Shown in pieces: positions 59,561 to 64,000 of a stretch of 64,000 bases of DNA (position 1 is the stretch's first letter; each line of letters begins with the position of its first letter). The stretch spans positions 248,001-312,000 of the forward strand of contig CAVYUG010000004.1 of the NCBI GenBank assembly GCA_963771655.1, written 5' to 3'. The DNA is from JAWVFM01 sp963771655. Lineage in GTDB: Bacteria > Actinomycetota > Thermoleophilia > Solirubrobacterales > 70-9. Below the pieces are notes generated by a model that saw only the letters and a list, made by a program, of their open reading frames with translations, searched no databases and had not been told where the DNA came from. A program made the position numbers and the translations under genes.

Positions 59561-60349
59561 GCACCGGTCGCGCCGCCGCGCTCGGGACGATCCAGGGGCC
59601 GGCGGAGCTGCTGCCGGTATCGAGCTCGGCCCACCTTTCGCTCGTTCCCTGGCTCGCCGGCTGGCACTGGAGCGAGCTCGACGCCGAGACGCGGAAGAGC
59701 TTCGAGGTGGCCGTCCACGCCGGTGCCGCGGCGGCCTTGCTCATCGGCCAGCGAGGCCGCATCGCCGGGGAGCTCCGCGCCTTCGACGGGCGGCGCGCGC
59801 TCGTGGTCGGTCTCTCCTTCGTCCCACCGGCCATCGCGGGCTACCGATTCGAGCGCTGGATCGAGAGCCGGCTCGGGGGGCCGCGGGTCACCGCGGCGGG
59901 TCTCGTTGCCGGCTCCCTCGCGATGGTCGCTCGCCGATCGCCGCCCGCAGCGGCGAGGCCCGGGCGACGCCGGTGCGCTCGACGGGTTGGCGCTGGGCGT
60001 CGCGCAGGCCGCCGCGCTGATTCCCGGCGTATCGCGAAACGGCGCAACGCTGACGGCGGCGCGAGCTCGCAAGTTCACGCGCGAGCAGGCGAACCTCCTC
60101 TCGCGCACGGTCGCCCTCCCGGTGATCGTCGGCGCAGCGGTCTTAAAGGGCGTACGCCTGCGCCGGCGGGGCGTCGAGCCGCCGCTCCGCCGCGCGATGG
60201 GGGCTGGCGTGGCGGCGTCGTTCGCCTCCACTCTCGCCTCTCAGCGCCTCATCGAGCTGGTGGAGCGCGACCGGGCGCTGTGGCCGTACGCCGCCTACCG
60301 CGTGGCGCTCGCGGGGATAGTCCTGGCGCGGCTGGGGCGCACGGCGTGA
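59536..60349 (+). pseudogene. uppP: Undecaprenyl-diphosphatase with one-base frameshift
   Basis: UppP removes a phosphate from undecaprenyl diphosphate so that the carrier can be reused. The 5' frame has 'GTIQGPAELLPVSSSAHLSLV' in pieces (E..PVSSS motif), and the 3' frame has 'LALGVAQAAALIPGVSRNGAT' (PGxSR motif). Together they form a normal protein of about 270 residues. The frame is broken near 59929: dropping one G from ATGGTCGCTCGCC restores 'MVLADRR'. The start is TTG 59536, or CTG 59557, which overlaps the dedA stop. Conservation elsewhere argues for a sequence error in a live gene. Confidence 0.85.
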
Positions 60350-60404
60350 GACTTCTTGCTGGTTAGGGAAGCGGGGCTGGGTTGGGCCCCATTTACGCGG
60401 GCGA

Positions 60405-60428
60405 GTTGACCCGAATAATTCGGGCAAA
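60405..60428. repeat. Palindromic intergenic element, copy 2
   Basis: GTTGACCCGAATAATTCGGG followed by CAAA, 22 of 24 identical to 45966-45989. The centre CCCGAA-TAA-TTCGGG pairs perfectly over six bases. Like copy 1 it lies between two convergent genes (uppP and acs), about midway between the stops. Confidence 0.6.
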
Positions 60429-60469
60429 CGGGCGCCCGTAGGACGAGTTCCCGCATCGCGCCTGCGCGT

Positions 60470-62466
<1,997 letters not shown>

Positions 62467-62553
62467 CTCGTCTCCTCCGTGGCGTCGCGGGAAGCGGCCG
62501 GCCGCCGCGCGGCGGCGCCGTGCCGCTGCCCGTCTTATCACTCTCGCGTGCGG

Positions 62554-63221
62554 TCAGCGCTTCAGCGGCATCACCGGCAGAACCGTTCGACCGAAGGTCG
62601 AGTTCGTGACGGCGGCGAACGACGCGTACCACGCGGCCGCCGCCGTGGCGAGGCCGACGCAGCCGCCGGCCTTGACGATCTGTCGTCGGCGCCGGAGTTT
62701 CCGATGCCGAGCAGCACAAAGGTGATCGCCAGCAGGAAGAAGACCAGCGCGACCGCGCCGGTCGTCCTCAGCGACGCCACGAACATGTACGCGGTGAAGA
62801 TCGCCCACGCCCATAGGTAGAGCCCGATCGCCGCGCCGGCGTGCGACGCGGGGAGGTCCGCTGCGAAGAACGTGACCAGGGCCCAGAACGAGAGCCAGAA
62901 CGCGCCGAACGAGCTGAACGCGACGGCCCCGAAGGTGTTCCCGGTGCGGAACTCCCACATTCCGGCGAGGAGCTGGGCGATCCCGCCGTAGGCGAGCGCA
63001 AGCCCGAGGACGACGGGCTCGCCAGAGCGTCCGACGAGGTCGGCGTTGAACATGCTGAGGACGAAGGTGGTCAGCGCGAACGCGGCGAGCCCGAGCGGTC
63101 CCGGGTCGGCCGGCGCCCAGCGCTGCTTCGCGATCTCCTGGACGGCGGCGTGCGCGGCATCGCCCGTGCGAGCGCCATCGGCGGCCGTCGGATCGCGCTG
63201 GGAAACGGCTCCAGCTTCCAT
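62554..63221 (-). pseudogene. Acetate uptake transporter (SatP/GPR1/FUN34/YaaH) with frameshift
   Basis: A six-helix acetate/succinate transporter. 'ADPGPLGLAAFALTTFVLSM' is the family's N-terminal NPAPLGL-type motif. 'MWEFRTGNTFGAVAFSSFGAFWLSF' is the TM3-4 region, and 'LRTTGAVALVFFLLAITFVLLGIG' is TM6. The normal C-terminus, 'VKAGGCVGLATAAAAWYASF' and 'TNSTFGRTVLPVMPL', lies in another frame. One base is missing near 62682, after 'GNSGAD'. It stands upstream of acs on the same strand, so the pair would take up and activate acetate. Confidence 0.85.
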
Positions 63222-63405
63222 CAGAATGGACCTCCTCCGCCGGCCAACGCCGGCGGCGTTGCCTATACGGCCGAGGAATACCCGCGCGGGGTTTGTGCCA
63301 AACGAGTCAACGAGGGAAGACCGGGCGGTGCGATTGAATGTTCGGCGCCGTGAATGTCAGCAATTGGACACTCAGCGCCCCCATGGGGGCCTCGAGCGAC
63401 CAATC

Positions 63406-64000
63406 GTGACCGCATCTCCGCGATACGCCGACGCCGGGGTCGACCAGGGGGCGGGCGACAGCGCCGTCGCCGCCCTCGTCGCCTCCCTCAAGCGCACGCG
63501 CCTCGATCGCGAATCTCGGGAGGTCCCCCTCCCCGGCCATTACGCGAGCGTGATTCGCCTCGACGAGCGCGCCGGCCTCGCCATGTCGACCGACACGGTC
63601 GGCACGAAGATGGTCGTCGCCGAGCAGCTCGGGCGGTTCGACACGATCGGCATCGACTGCGTCGCAATGAACGCGAACGACATCGTCTGCGTCGGCGCCG
63701 AGCCGCTGGCGATGCTCGACTTCGTGCTCTGCGGCGAGACCGACCCCGAGACGTTCGCGGCCCTCGGAATCGGGTCTCGCGCGGGGGGCCGAGCTCGCTG
63801 GGATCGAGATCACCGGCGGGGAGGTCGCTCAGATCGGCGAGATCGTGAGCGGTCATGAGCTCGGCGGCACGTGCGTCGGCACCGTGCCGCTCGACGCCAT
63901 CGTCACCGGGGCCGACATCGAGGACGGTGATCCGGTTATCGGCCTCCCATCCTCCGGGCTTCACTCGAACGGCTACACGCTCGCGCGCAAGGCACTCGCG
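63406..64000 (+). CDS. purM: Phosphoribosylformylglycinamidine cyclo-ligase, 5' part, with frameshift
   Basis: AIR synthetase closes the imidazole ring in purine synthesis and is essential in most bacteria. It starts at GTG 63406 ('TASPRYADAGVDQGAGDSAV'). 'STDTVGTKMVVAEQLGRFDT' and 'IGIDCVAMNANDIVCVGAEP' are the conserved ATP and substrate segments. One extra G at about 63772-63774 shifts the frame. After it, 'GAELAGIEITGGEVAQI', 'GGTCVGTVPLDAI' and 'PSSGLHSNGYTLARKALA' continue the family to the window's end. The 3' half lies outside the window. An essential gene broken by one base suggests a sequence error. Confidence 0.9.

Overview
The window is very GC-rich, densely coded on both strands and uses many GTG and TTG starts. 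The gene content points to a high-GC actinobacterium, most likely a soil or environmental member of the Thermoleophilia (Solirubrobacterales-like). Supporting signs are a deazaflavin (F420)-type luciferase-like oxidoreductase and PPOX-type proteins, the N-terminal module 'LTYANVIATVALFVAIGG' on a secreted protein, DUF3089, DUF3105 and TfoX-like genes, and many TAnnnT boxes 6-10 bases before start codons, as in leaderless transcripts. The lineage is inferred from protein style only. No rRNA is present.

Layout. 1-8.9 kb: the 3' part of lipA, small secreted proteins, an F420/FMN-type oxidoreductase, a rhomboid protease, a monooxygenase-SDR pair, an acyl-CoA dehydrogenase, a luciferase-like F420 enzyme and a zinc metallopeptidase. 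8.9-14.2 kb: tRNA-Ala(UGC), glutamate dehydrogenase, a sterol-desaturase-type membrane hydroxylase, an acidic repeat protein and a membrane diguanylate cyclase. 14.3-18.5 kb: tRNA-Ala(CGC) followed by two further copies of its 3' half, with repeated flanks around small cargo genes (TMEM175-like channel, methyltransferase, hydrolase, secreted protein). This is the most unusual part of the window. 18.6-31.7 kb: small membrane and secreted proteins, a beta-helix protein, a TetR/MFS divergent pair with two operator-like palindromes, a run of small stress or detoxification-type proteins, a CoA ligase, DUF1697 and acpS.

31.9-38.7 kb: a 2-hydroxyacid module. An FMN 2-hydroxyacid oxidase is divergent from a benzoylformate-decarboxylase-like enzyme, a fused FAD/Fe-S 2-hydroxyacid dehydrogenase and an esterase. 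38.7-45.9 kb: a frameshifted DUF3089 gene, an ABC-2 exporter with its own palindrome, metF, a hydrolase, DUF3105 and an SDR. 46-58.8 kb: a surface-glycan cluster with a FemAB-like GNAT, a phosphoglycosyl transferase, three glycosyltransferases, a Wzx-type flippase, an O-antigen-ligase/polymerase, two LytR_C proteins and a membrane NDP-sugar dehydratase. It is followed by dedA and uppP, which fit recycling of the undecaprenyl carrier. 60.4-64 kb: acetyl-CoA synthetase, an acetate uptake protein and the start of purM.

Four consecutive conserved genes at the right end (uppP, acs, acetate transporter, purM) carry single-base frameshifts. Sequence error near a contig end explains this better than real gene decay. 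Many genes in operons overlap by GTGA, ATGA or TGATG, indicating translational coupling.
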